33,725 nt of DNA from Acidimicrobiia bacterium (GCA_947476745.1 CANJRG010000030.1:1-33725); one strand, 5' to 3'. Positions 14,462-21,149 are shown, numbered from the stretch's first letter. The notes: generated from the letters alone by a model not told the origin. A program made the numbers and translations.

Positions 14462-14794
14462 CTACCTCGGCGCGTACATGATGACGGCGAAGCCGAGCAG
14501 GCAGATCAGTGCCCCGGCCAGGTCGAAACGATCGGGACGGAACCCGTCGACGACGCGGCCCCACGCCAACGAACCGACCACGAACACGCCCCCGTAGGCG
14601 GCCAGATTTCGACCCAGGTTGCCGTCGGGCTGCAGCGTGGCCACCACCCCGTACGCGCCAAGGGCCACCGCGCCCGCCACGATCCACAGCGCGCCACGGT
14701 GCTCACGCACTCCCTGCCACACCAGCCACACCCCGCCGATCTCCGCCAGGGCAGCCACGGCGAACAGCACAGCAGAGCGGAGCACCGATGTCAT
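14462..14794 (-). CDS. YnfA/UPF0060-family small membrane protein
   Basis: A 110-residue protein with four predicted membrane helices. It matches the UPF0060 pattern throughout: [12 protein letters not shown] (about 15-26), [28 protein letters not shown] (block starting at about residue 52), [21 protein letters not shown] and a C-terminal PR. The family is related to small multidrug-resistance transporters; the substrate is not known here. The start ATG at 14794 has only a weak GGGGAC upstream. It follows a small two-helix membrane protein gene on the same strand, 42 bases apart. Confidence 0.9.
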   Translation of the reverse strand: MTSVLRSAVLFAVAALAEIGGVWLVWQGVREHRGALWIVAGAVALGAYGVVATLQPDGNLGRNLAAYGGVFVVGSLAWGRVVDGFRPDRFDLAGALICLLGFAVIMYAPR

Positions 14795-14836
14795 GTCCGT
14801 CCCCGGGTCTTTGTCGCCGGGCCGGACGCCGCCGGT

Positions 14837-15028
14837 TCAGCCCCGGCTGGAGACGTAGATCGGCGCGCTCGAGCCCGATAGCAGGACCGATACCAGGACG
14901 CCCAACGGCAGGGTGCCCCAGTAGCCGAGGCCGAGACCGAGGTTGCCGAGGAACAGCATCAACAGCCAGGTGGCCGGGAAGGTGGCCACCAGGAAGACGA
15001 GGACACCGACGATGAGGGTCTTGATCAT
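14837..15028 (-). CDS. Small two-helix membrane protein
   Basis: A 63-residue protein, nearly all hydrophobic: helix one about residues 3-28 (KTLIVGVLVFLVATFPATWL) and helix two about 36-52 (WGTLPLGVLVSVLLSG). A short polar end follows. No family is recognised. A GGAG lies about 13 bases before the ATG, which is weak support. It lies just upstream of the YnfA-like gene and could be co-transcribed with it. Confidence 0.5.
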   Translation of the reverse strand: MIKTLIVGVLVFLVATFPATWLLMLFLGNLGLGLGYWGTLPLGVLVSVLLSGSSAPIYVSSRG

Positions 15029-15118
15029 GGCGCTGCGACTCCGGTCGGGACAGGTGGGACGGTCTGGTCCCGGGCGAACCTTAGCGGCGGCACACGCCGA
15101 CCGGGGGTACCGGTGGCT

Positions 15119-15124
15119 TAGGGT
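15119..15124 (+). promoter_or_regulatory. Putative -10 box TAGGGT
   Basis: It lies 27 bases upstream of a small reading frame (15152) that is coupled to the membrane-protein gene at 15244. The rest of 15029-15151 shows no gene. Confidence 0.3.
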
Positions 15125-15151
15125 GTGGCGACCCCGGCCCCTGGACCAGCG

Positions 15152-15247
15152 ATGAGCACGACAGAACCGATCCCGAGCCCCGGCCGCAGCGGCACCGCCC
15201 GCCCGTCGGCCCCACGGCGACCGCGACATCCGGAAACCGGACGATGA
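15152..15247 (+). CDS. Possible 31-residue leader peptide overlapping the next gene
   Basis: The frame starts at ATG 15152 and ends TGA 15245-15247, which overlaps the ATG at 15244 as ATGA. The peptide is Pro/Arg/Ser-rich with no known motif. The overlap and an upstream TAGGGT box suggest coupled translation, but composition alone does not prove coding and there is no clear ribosome site. Confidence 0.25.
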   Translation: MSTTEPIPSPGRSGTARPSAPRRPRHPETGR

Positions 15248-15531
15248 TGGGTTCGTTCCGGGTGTGGCTCGACGCCAAACAGACCCGGAACAACGACGCC
15301 GTGCCCGCGGTCCTGCGCACGCCCCAAGCCCGCCGCCTGGTGCGAGCCGCCGACCTCGCGGTGGCAATCACCGCCGCCGCCGCGCTCGCCCTGTGCATAC
15401 TCATCGGTATTGGTATCGCCTTCGCCTGGCCGTATCTGGTTGCTTCGGTCGGCTTACTGGCGGGTATCGGTGGCGGCGCCGTGGCCGTGACCCGTCTGGC
15501 CCGGCTCGAGATCGCTCCCAGCAGCGCCTGA
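15244..15531 (+). CDS. Small two-helix membrane protein
   Basis: A 95-residue protein. It has a charged N-terminal part (about 1-35) and two hydrophobic helices (about 37-60, LAVAITAAAALALCILIGIG; and about 63-83, PYLVASVGLLAGIGGGAVAV). It ends in a short polar tail. No family is recognised. The start may be ATG 15244 or 15247, and there is no strong ribosome site; ATGA overlap with a tiny upstream frame is possible. The opposite-strand frame in this region is long but compositionally unlike a protein. Confidence 0.5.
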   Translation: MMGSFRVWLDAKQTRNNDAVPAVLRTPQARRLVRAADLAVAITAAAALALCILIGIGIAFAWPYLVASVGLLAGIGGGAVAVTRLARLEIAPSSA

Positions 15532-15539
15532 GGCGACGC

Positions 15540-15713
15540 GGCGCCGACGTCGCCGGCATCAGCGACTGGTTCCTGCGTGCTCATCTCGTCGATGACGAAA
15601 CCTGGGACCGGGTCATGGCCGTGAACGTCGCCGCGGTCGCCGCCCCGTGCCTGACCGGCGTCATCGGCGGGCTGGCCTACACGACGTCCAAACACGCGGT
15701 TGTGGGCATCCCT
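15540..15713 (+). pseudogene. Fragment of a short-chain dehydrogenase (SDR)
   Basis: Translation in one frame gives DETWDRVMAVNVAAV, then GGLAYTTSKHAVVGI. These are the helix-4/NV region and the YxxxK active-site helix of classical SDRs. The roughly 35 residues that normally separate them, including the catalytic serine strand, are missing. The N-terminal Rossmann half with the TGxxxGxG motif is also missing, and the expected C-terminus does not follow. It is not a copy of the intact SDR at 28112-28987, whose sequence at these motifs differs. This is best read as a decayed gene. Confidence 0.6.
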
Positions 15714-15809
15714 TGCGTCGCCGCGGTCCGTTCCCCGGTGAGGATCGGGCCGAGAACCGGAGCGTCTGGGCAACCGCGACCCCCAGATGAGCCCGACCAA
15801 TCCGAGACG

Positions 15810-15926
15810 GGGCCCTACCGCATGGCGGGTGTGCCTCGGCGGGCGTGGCGAACGCCGATGCGGACGCAGCGACCGGCGCCGTTGCTGGGCGAGCACGGTA
15901 CCGGACGGCTCCGGAGCGGCCGGTAG
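15810..15926 (+). pseudogene. Fragment resembling the C-terminal segment of a CaiB-type CoA-transferase module
   Basis: In the same frame as the SDR fragment, the translation reads GPYRMAGVP and then RPAPLLGEHG before a TAG stop. This matches the end of CaiB modules; the fused enzyme at 4987-7548 has FRMAGG and RPAPVLGQH at the same place. No other CaiB part is seen nearby. Together with the SDR fragment it suggests the remains of a lost catabolic segment. The match is short, so confidence is moderate to low. Confidence 0.4.
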
Positions 15927-16019
15927 GTCAACGACCCGGCCTGGCAGTCCGGATACCGGCCGGTAGGTCAACGACCCGACCGGTAGGTCTGGATGCCGGC
16001 CGGTAGGTTCGCGTCGGAC
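15920..16019. repeat. Five 20-bp tandem repeats beginning CCGGTAGGTC
   Basis: Units start at 15920, 15940, 15960, 15980 and 16000. Units 1, 3, 4 and 5 start CCGGTAGGT; unit 2 is diverged (CCTGGCAGTC). The second halves alternate: AACGACCCGR in units 1 and 3, and a GGATRCCGG-type end in units 2 and 4, so a 40-bp higher-order repeat is visible. The array lies between the fossil segment and the stop of the deacetylase gene and codes for nothing obvious. Confidence 0.75.
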
Positions 16020-16041
16020 CATCGGCGATCGGGCCGCTCGA

Positions 16042-16971
16042 TCAGCGCAGCAGCGTCGAGCAGGTGACCGGTCTCAGGCCGCGGCCCCGCAGCAGGGCCA
16101 ACAGGTCGGGAAGTGCGGTGATCGTGTCAGCGTGGCCGGTGTGCAGGCTGACGATCGAACCCCGGTCGACCGCGGCGGCGGTGGCCTCGACGATCGCCGC
16201 CGGCCCCTGATCGGTGTAGTCGAGCGGATCGACGTCGTAGCCGAGAGACACCGCGTACCCCGCGGTACCGGCGGCGGCGAGGATCGCGTCGGTCGGCACC
16301 TCGATCGCCGAGGGCCGGAAATACGTCACCGGTCCGGCCGCGAACGCCGCCAGGGTGTCGCGGCAGCGGACGATCTCCTCCACCATCGCCGCCCGCGACA
16401 GGTCCGCCAGGGCCGGGTGGCTCCAGGTGTGGTTGGCCAGTTCGTGGCCGGCGGCCACCAGGCGCCGCATCAGCGCCGGCTGGGCGTCGGCCCACTCCCC
16501 GATGACGAACATCGTCGCGGGCACCGACGCCGCGGCCAGGGCGTCGGCGAGACGGGTGACCAACGCCGGGTCGCCGTTGGTGTGGAAGGTCAGGGCCACC
16601 TCGTTGCGGCTGCGGTCGCCGTGACGCACGAACGCCGCCGGTCCTCGCGGCACCGGGGTCGTCGTCGCCGTCGGAGCGGGCCGACCGACCGTCGTCATCG
16701 TCGCAGCGGGCGCCCCGGGCGCCGTCGTGACCGGCACCGTTGCCACCGGCACGGTCGCGGCCGGGGCGGTCGTCACCGGCTGCGCAGTCACCCCGCCCGC
16801 AGCGATGGCCGCAGCGGTGGCCGGACCGGTCACGCCGCCGGCAGCGGACGCCGGTGCCGCGGCGGCGTCGACCCCACCCTTCGTGCAGGCGCCGAGGCCC
16901 GCAGCGGCGATACCGACGAGGAACGCCCGTCGATCCAGCGTCCTCGGGGCATCAGGATCCGACGGCGACAT
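16042..16971 (-). CDS. Polysaccharide-deacetylase-family lipoprotein (NodB fold), Tat-type signal
   Basis: A 309-residue exported protein. It has a twin-arginine signal (DRRAFLVG) ending in a lipobox with Cys29 (GLGAC), then a long Ala/Thr/Val/Pro linker (about 35-110). The NodB-like domain runs from about 124 to the end. The zinc-binding motif 2 is present (NHTWSHP, His181 and His185), as are the FRPS motif (218-221) and the late SLHTGH motif (275-280). Motif 1, normally TFDDGP with catalytic base and metal Asp, reads TFHTNGD (128-134). The first two acids are therefore replaced, while an Asp two residues on might substitute. This variant may act on a different substrate or not be a deacetylase. 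The start at 16971 follows a TAGCCT box 10 bases upstream. Confidence 0.82.
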   Translation of the reverse strand: MSPSDPDAPRTLDRRAFLVGIAAAGLGACTKGGVDAAAAPASAAGGVTGPATAAAIAAGGVTAQPVTTAPAATVPVATVPVTTAPGAPAATMTTVGRPAPTATTTPVPRGPAAFVRHGDRSRNEVALTFHTNGDPALVTRLADALAAASVPATMFVIGEWADAQPALMRRLVAAGHELANHTWSHPALADLSRAAMVEEIVRCRDTLAAFAAGPVTYFRPSAIEVPTDAILAAAGTAGYAVSLGYDVDPLDYTDQGPAAIVEATAAAVDRGSIVSLHTGHADTITALPDLLALLRGRGLRPVTCSTLLR

Positions 16972-16981
16972 AAGTGCGGTC

Positions 16982-16987
16982 AGGCTA
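16982..16987 (-). promoter_or_regulatory. -10 box TAGCCT overlapping the stop codon of the thioesterase gene
   Basis: TAGCCT on the minus strand lies 10 bases before the deacetylase ATG. Its TAG is the stop codon (16985-16987) of the 4HBT thioesterase gene, the same arrangement as at 12258-12263. Confidence 0.4.
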
Positions 16988-17584
16988 CGCCACCGGCCGA
17001 CGGGTGCGGGCCGCGGCCACCATGGCGTCGGGCAAGGGGGACGGCCGGCCGCTGGCGGCATCGAGATGGACGTGGATCATCCGGGCGCCCACCTTGGTCA
17101 CCCCGTCCAACCCGATCTCGAAAGCCACGGTGAGGCTGGTCGAACCGGCCTCGTCGATCCACGCCCGCAGCTCATAGGGATCGCCCAACGCCAGCGGACC
17201 GTGATAGCGCAGGTGGGCGTCGACCACGGGCATCATCGGCGAGGGCACCAGGCCCTCCTGACGGAACCCCAACGCCAGCCACAGTTCGGCCTGGGCCCGG
17301 GTCAGCCAACGGGTCACCGCCCCGTAGTAGATCAGCCCCGAGCTGTCGGTGTCGTCGAGCCGTACCCGTTCGCGCACGACGAGGGCCGGGACCTCGCCCG
17401 GCTCGAGCCGGACGCCGCACCATGCCGTGTCGTACGGCCCTGCATCCCGCGGATCCGGCCCGTCCGCCCGATCCGGCCCTGCCGTACCGGTCACACCGGT
17501 CACACCGGTCACACCGGTCACACCGGGCTGCGTACCCGAACCGGCTGGAAGTGAACCGGGCGGGGCGGCCACCGAATCGTCCAT
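16985..17584 (-). CDS. Acyl-CoA thioesterase, 4HBT/YbgC-like hotdog
   Basis: A 199-residue protein. Residues about 70-199 are a hotdog domain of the 4-hydroxybenzoyl-CoA thioesterase type. It starts VRLDDTDSSGLIYYGAVTRW, where the Asp in the DTDSSG loop is the usual catalytic acid. It continues through the WLTRAQAELW helix and the PVVDAHLRYHGPLALGDPYEL strands. It should hydrolyse an acyl-CoA in the cytoplasm. The first 70 residues are an unusual Gly/Ala/Pro-rich extension with four Val-Thr-Gly repeats encoded by a 9-bp tandem repeat. The ATG at 17584 is the best start but has no good ribosome site, and a shorter form starting nearer the domain is possible. It is divergent from the CoA-transferase at 17749, suggesting a shared control region and pathway. 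Confidence 0.8.
   Translation of the reverse strand: MDDSVAAPPGSLPAGSGTQPGVTGVTGVTGVTGTAGPDRADGPDPRDAGPYDTAWCGVRLEPGEVPALVVRERVRLDDTDSSGLIYYGAVTRWLTRAQAELWLALGFRQEGLVPSPMMPVVDAHLRYHGPLALGDPYELRAWIDEAGSTSLTVAFEIGLDGVTKVGARMIHVHLDAASGRPSPLPDAMVAAARTRRPVA
17486..17521. repeat. 9-bp tandem repeat (ACCGGTCAC, four copies)
   Basis: Four perfect copies encode Val-Thr-Gly repeats in the N-terminal extension of the 4HBT thioesterase (minus strand). Confidence 0.8.
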
Positions 17585-17724
17585 GCCCGCAGCTTCGAAC
17601 AGCGCCGCGTCCCGACGCAAGGCCGCGCAACCTCCCGCCGGACCGGGCCCCGGCCGAGGCGGACTGCGATCCGGGGGCGACAAACGGCAAAGATGGGGCC
17701 GGCGGGGCCCCCGGGGGACGATGG

Positions 17725-17748
17725 CGGGCCCCCACGAAGGGGGACCCG
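17725..17748 (+). promoter_or_regulatory. Hairpin covering the ribosome site of the CoA-transferase at 17749
   Basis: CGGGCCCCC (17725-17733) can pair with GGGGG plus CCCG (17739-17748, one bulged A) around a 5-base loop. The right arm is the only Shine-Dalgarno-like sequence and it ends at the ATG, so the fold would hide the start. Confidence 0.4.
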
Positions 17749-18981
17749 ATGAGCCAGCATGCCGCAAACCCGACCGGGGCCGATCCGCAACGCCCCCTGC
17801 AGGGCGTCCGGGTGGTCGACATCACCCAGGAGATCGCCGGGCCGATCACCGCCCGGATGCTGGCCGAGATGGGCGCGGACGTCATCCACGTCGAGCCGTT
17901 GCGGGGCGACAACGGCCGCAACTCCACCACCCCGTTCCTGGGCAGCGAAGGCATCTTCCACCAGCTCGGCAACCGCTCCAAGCGGGGCCTCGCCGTCGAC
18001 CTCGGCACCGACGACGGACGCGAGATCGTCACCCGGCTGGCGCTCGGCGCCGACGTGCTGATCAACGGCACGGCGCGCGGCACGCTCGAACGCATCGGCC
18101 TGGGCTACGAGGAGCTGTCCGCCCGTAACGACCAGCTGGTCTACGCCTCGCTCACCGGTTACGGCCCCGAGGGCCCGCTCGGCAGCACCCCAGGCTACGA
18201 CGTGGTGGTCCAGGCCTTCACCGGGATCATGAACCGCGAGGAGGACGGGCCGCGCCTGACCGGATACCTCTATGCCGACACCGCCACCCCCCTGGTGCTC
18301 ACCAACGGCATCCTGCTGGCGTTGATGGCCCGTCCGATGATCGGCCGCGGCCAGCTGGTGGAGACCTCGTTGCTGCAGGGTGCGCTGCACATGCTGTCCA
18401 ACTTCCTGCTGTGGGTCGAGGACGACCCGATCCTGTCGCGCGCCAACGGCGCCAAGCGCGGCGGCAAGGGCGGGGCCGACCCCACCACCTGTGTGTACCC
18501 CTGCGCCGAGGACACCCATCTCATGCTCTCGGCGTGGAACGACGCCCAGTTCCGCAAGCTGTGCGACGCCCTCGACGTGTCCCACATCGGCGAGGACCCC
18601 AACTACCTGACCCGGCCACAGCGTGCAGCGGCGTTCACCGAGCTGACCGAGCTGTTCGATGCCCTTCTCGCCGGCCGCTCCGCTGCGGAATGGGTCGAGC
18701 TGCTGGCCCCGCAGGGCGTGCCATGCCAGGTCGTGGCCGACGGGCCCCGCACGATCATGGACCATCCGCAGCTCGCGGCCAACGCCATGATGGTCGACCT
18801 CGAGCACCCCACCAAGGGCCGGATGCGCCAGCCGAACTACCCCGTACGGTTGAGCGAGACGCCTGCTGCCGTCAACGGCCCGGCCCCGCTGCTTGGCCAG
18901 CACACCGACGAGGTCCTCGCCGAGCTCGGCTACGCAACCGCCGAGATCGACGACCTGCGCGCCCGTCGCATCGTGGCCTGA
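17749..18981 (+). CDS. Family III (CaiB/BaiF) CoA-transferase, single domain
   Basis: A 410-residue CaiB/BaiF protein. It has VRVVDITQEIAGPI (20-33), LAEMGADVIHVEP (38-50), LGNRSKRGLAVDLG (73-86), catalytic Asp177 in YLYADTATPL and the MIGRGQLVETS loop that follows. The C-terminus has the LLGQHTDEVLAELGY segment typical of the family. The ATG at 17749 is preceded by GGGGGA, which lies in a strong hairpin. The next gene, a double VOC protein, starts 57 bases after the stop on the same strand, so a two-gene unit is likely. It is divergent from a 4HBT thioesterase. This neighbourhood suggests acyl-CoA formation, epimerisation-like chemistry and hydrolysis in one pathway; the substrate is not known. 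Confidence 0.9.
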   Translation: MSQHAANPTGADPQRPLQGVRVVDITQEIAGPITARMLAEMGADVIHVEPLRGDNGRNSTTPFLGSEGIFHQLGNRSKRGLAVDLGTDDGREIVTRLALGADVLINGTARGTLERIGLGYEELSARNDQLVYASLTGYGPEGPLGSTPGYDVVVQAFTGIMNREEDGPRLTGYLYADTATPLVLTNGILLALMARPMIGRGQLVETSLLQGALHMLSNFLLWVEDDPILSRANGAKRGGKGGADPTTCVYPCAEDTHLMLSAWNDAQFRKLCDALDVSHIGEDPNYLTRPQRAAAFTELTELFDALLAGRSAAEWVELLAPQGVPCQVVADGPRTIMDHPQLAANAMMVDLEHPTKGRMRQPNYPVRLSETPAAVNGPAPLLGQHTDEVLAELGYATAEIDDLRARRIVA

Positions 18982-19038
18982 GCGCTGCCGGCCGGCTGGT
19001 CCTAGGCTGGGCGGACCGTACCGTCCAGGAGGCCGTCC

Positions 19039-19854
19039 GTGATCACCGCCATGCCCCGCATCGCCGTCGCCGTGCACGACTTCGCCGCCGCCGTGCACAC
19101 CTTCCGCGAGGTGTTCGGCCTGCCCGTGGCCGACTTCTCCGACCGCACGGTGCCCGACCTCGGCGCCCACGTGGGCATGTGCCAGCCCGAAGGTGGCAGC
19201 AACATCGAGCTTATGGCCCCCGCCAACCCCGAGCTGCCGCTCAGCCAGGCCCTGCAGAAGTTCCTCGACCGCCGCGGTGACGGCTTCTACGCCATGATGC
19301 TCGAGGCACCCGACCCGAACGCCGAGGCCGTCGTGCTCGCCGAGCGCGACCTCGCGGTCATGCCGCTGATGCGTGGCGCCGGTGGGCGGGACATCCATCC
19401 CCGCTCCAACCACGGCGTGCTCATCCGGGTGTACCCCGACAACTCGGTGCGCAAGATCGAGGGGCTCGCCCATCTCGACCCGGCCATCTCGGGGGTCATG
19501 CGGGCCGTCGTGGCCACCGCAGACGCCGCCAAGGCCGCGGACACCTTCGGCCGGGGCTTCGGCCTCGAGGTCGGACCGGCGTCGGTGGACGAGGACCGTG
19601 GCGTGCTGCGAGTGATCTGCACCCCGCCCAAGGGTGGCGTGGTCGAGCTGGTTTCCCCCGTCGACGTCGGTCGCCCCTTCGCCCGGGCCATCGCCGGCAC
19701 CCTCGAGGAGCGCGGCGAGGGTCTCTACGGCCTGGTGCTGCAGGCAGCCGACGGCACGGCGTCGCTCGACCGCCTGCGGGGCCGCGGCCTGGTCCTCGAT
19801 GGGCCCGACGGCAACGAGGCCGACGTGTTCGGGGCCCGAATCATCATCGAGTGA
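19039..19854 (+). CDS. Two-module VOC (glyoxalase-fold) protein, methylmalonyl-CoA-epimerase-like
   Basis: A 271-residue protein with two VOC modules. Module one (about 5-130) runs from RIAVAVHDFAAAVHTFREVFGL to the GVLIRVYP strand. It has a likely metal His13, the acidic strand NIELMAP (Glu57) and a HPRSNHG turn like that of methylmalonyl-CoA epimerases. Module two (about 153-271) has AVVATADAAKAADTFGRGFGL and the GVVELVSP strand with a Glu ligand. The GTG start at 19039 has AGGAGG 6 bases upstream, and a TAGGCT -10 candidate lies at 19003-19008. It follows the CoA-transferase by 57 bases. It could epimerise, isomerise or otherwise handle an acyl-CoA made by its neighbour, but VOC functions are diverse. 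Confidence 0.78.
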   Translation: MITAMPRIAVAVHDFAAAVHTFREVFGLPVADFSDRTVPDLGAHVGMCQPEGGSNIELMAPANPELPLSQALQKFLDRRGDGFYAMMLEAPDPNAEAVVLAERDLAVMPLMRGAGGRDIHPRSNHGVLIRVYPDNSVRKIEGLAHLDPAISGVMRAVVATADAAKAADTFGRGFGLEVGPASVDEDRGVLRVICTPPKGGVVELVSPVDVGRPFARAIAGTLEERGEGLYGLVLQAADGTASLDRLRGRGLVLDGPDGNEADVFGARIIIE

Positions 19855-19888
19855 GCGGCGCGGTCGGCGGCCGGGACGGGCTGTCCGC

Positions 19889-19904
19889 GCCCCACGGGCT
19901 TTTT
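19889..19904 (+). terminator. Short hairpin with T-tract after the VOC gene
   Basis: GCCC-CAC-GGGC followed by TTTTT, 35 bases after the stop. It is the only hairpin seen in this window with a clear T-tract. The stem is only 4 bp, but a longer GGCGCGG/CCGCGCC pair may overlap it. Confidence 0.45.
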
Positions 19905-19917
19905 GGCCGATTCGCCG

Positions 19918-19986
19918 TCGGGCCGAATCGACGTCGATTCGCCGCAATACCCCCTAGCCGTATCGGGCCGAATCGACGTCGATTCG
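19918..19986. repeat. Two copies of a 24-bp repeat containing a perfect 18-bp palindrome
   Basis: TCGGGCCGAATCGACG begins both 24-base copies (19918-19941 and 19963-19986), which start 45 bases apart. Each holds the perfect palindrome CGAATCGACGTCGATTCG. A small CGTTGC/GCAACG hairpin follows at 19985-19998. They fill the gap between converging genes (19855-20058), which contains no coding sequence. Confidence 0.8.
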
Positions 19987-20058
19987 TTGCGAGCAACGAT
20001 TGGACGCGGTTCCGGCGGTCACCGACCGGGCGAGTCGCCTTCCCGGCACCGGCGGCGG

Positions 20059-21063
20059 TCAGCGCAGCCGGGGAATGACCTCGGTGGCGAAGCGCTCGAG
20101 GTTGGCGGCCATGAAGCCCGGATCGACGCCCGGCGGCAGCCCCGACAGCGTAACGTCAGTGAAGCCATAGGTGTCGATGAAGCGCTGCAGTTCGACGACG
20201 CACTCCTCGGGGTTGCCCACGAACACGTGCTGGGGGATCGAGTCCCCCTCTCCCCAGCCCCGGCCGTAGTCGTCGGGGGTGGCCTTCATCATCTCCCGGT
20301 ACACCGACACCCGGTACTTCTCGGCCGGCTTCCAGATAGCCCAGTCGCGTTCGGGATCGTCGGTCACCAGGAACGAACGGATGATGCCGACCCGGTGATC
20401 GGCGGGGTCACGCCCGGCGTCGCGTACCGCCTCGAGCCACGGGTCGAGCACCTCCGAGCGGCTGGTCTGAGGCAGCAGGTTGGTCCCCAGCCGGGCGGCC
20501 CGCAGGGCACCGGCACGTCGCACCGCGGCGATCCACAGCGGCGGGCCCCCGGGCTGCACCGGCTTGGGGAAGACGTTGACGTCGTCGAGCCGGTAACGCC
20601 GGCCGGCGTAGCTGAACGGGCCGTCCGACCAGGCCAGCCGCAGGATGTCGATGGCCTCCTCGGTCATGGACACCCGGTTGGCGAAGGGCACACCGAACGC
20701 CGCGAACTCGGCCGGGACGTAGCCCATACCCACCCCGAGCTCCATCCGGCCGCCCGAGAGGTTGTCGAGCACTGCCAGCTCCTCGGCAAGCCGTACCGGG
20801 TGGTACAGCGGCAGGATGGCGATGTCGGTCGAGATACGCACCCGATCGGTGCGCGCGGCGATCGCTCCGGCCAAGGGCTGGAACGCCGGCAGGTAGCCGT
20901 CAGCGAGGAAGTGATGCTCGGTGAACCACACGCTGTCGAAGCCGAGCTGCTCGGCGAACACCGCTTGTTCCACGGTGGCGGCGTACACCGATGCCATCGT
21001 CTGCTCGGAGCCGGGCAGCCGCCGGCAGTCGTACATCACGCCGAAACGCAGGGGCGGGGCCAT
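20059..21063 (-). CDS. LLM-class flavin/F420-dependent oxidoreductase
   Basis: A 334-residue luciferase-like TIM-barrel enzyme. Typical stretches are AEQLGFDSVWFTEHHF (about 37-52), ISTDIAILPLYHPVRLAEELAVLDNLSGGRMELGVGMGY (block starting about 77; ends in the cofactor loop GVGMGY), and the late LWIAAVRRAGALRAARLG region. Such enzymes use F420 or FMN for hydride transfer or monooxygenation; the cofactor cannot be decided from sequence alone, though F420 is common in actinobacteria. The ATG at 21063 is leaderless, with TACGTT 8 bases upstream. The DinB gene lies upstream on the same strand, 86 bases away. It fits the oxidative part of the catabolic set. Confidence 0.88.
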   Translation of the reverse strand: MAPPLRFGVMYDCRRLPGSEQTMASVYAATVEQAVFAEQLGFDSVWFTEHHFLADGYLPAFQPLAGAIAARTDRVRISTDIAILPLYHPVRLAEELAVLDNLSGGRMELGVGMGYVPAEFAAFGVPFANRVSMTEEAIDILRLAWSDGPFSYAGRRYRLDDVNVFPKPVQPGGPPLWIAAVRRAGALRAARLGTNLLPQTSRSEVLDPWLEAVRDAGRDPADHRVGIIRSFLVTDDPERDWAIWKPAEKYRVSVYREMMKATPDDYGRGWGEGDSIPQHVFVGNPEECVVELQRFIDTYGFTDVTLSGLPPGVDPGFMAANLERFATEVIPRLR

Positions 21064-21071
21064 CGCCGGGC

Positions 21072-21077
21072 AACGTA
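21072..21077 (-). promoter_or_regulatory. -10 box TACGTT (minus strand), leaderless LLM gene
   Basis: It ends 8 bases before the ATG at 21063, with no ribosome site between. Confidence 0.5.
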
Positions 21078-21149
21078 GCCGACGGCCCGGCCGGCACGAC
21101 TGCAGACGCAGGGCCCGGCCTCGCCGGGCACCTGCCCTCGCTCGGCCGC

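Noticed and set aside
15920-16019. The 20-bp array as a CRISPR
   Set aside because: The units are adjacent with no variable spacers and no cas genes are near.
15081-16022. A 313-codon minus-strand frame over the fossil and repeat region
   Set aside because: It crosses the 20-bp repeats and has Arg/Pro-rich low-complexity sequence; the SDR and CaiB signatures are on the plus strand.
17518-19947. An 809-codon minus-strand frame opposite the CoA-transferase and VOC genes
   Set aside because: Its translation has no recognisable domain and mirrors two convincing plus-strand genes.
19918-19986. The paired palindromes as parS or a LexA box
   Set aside because: They do not match the known parS consensus or the actinobacterial SOS box as I know them, and no par or SOS gene is adjacent.
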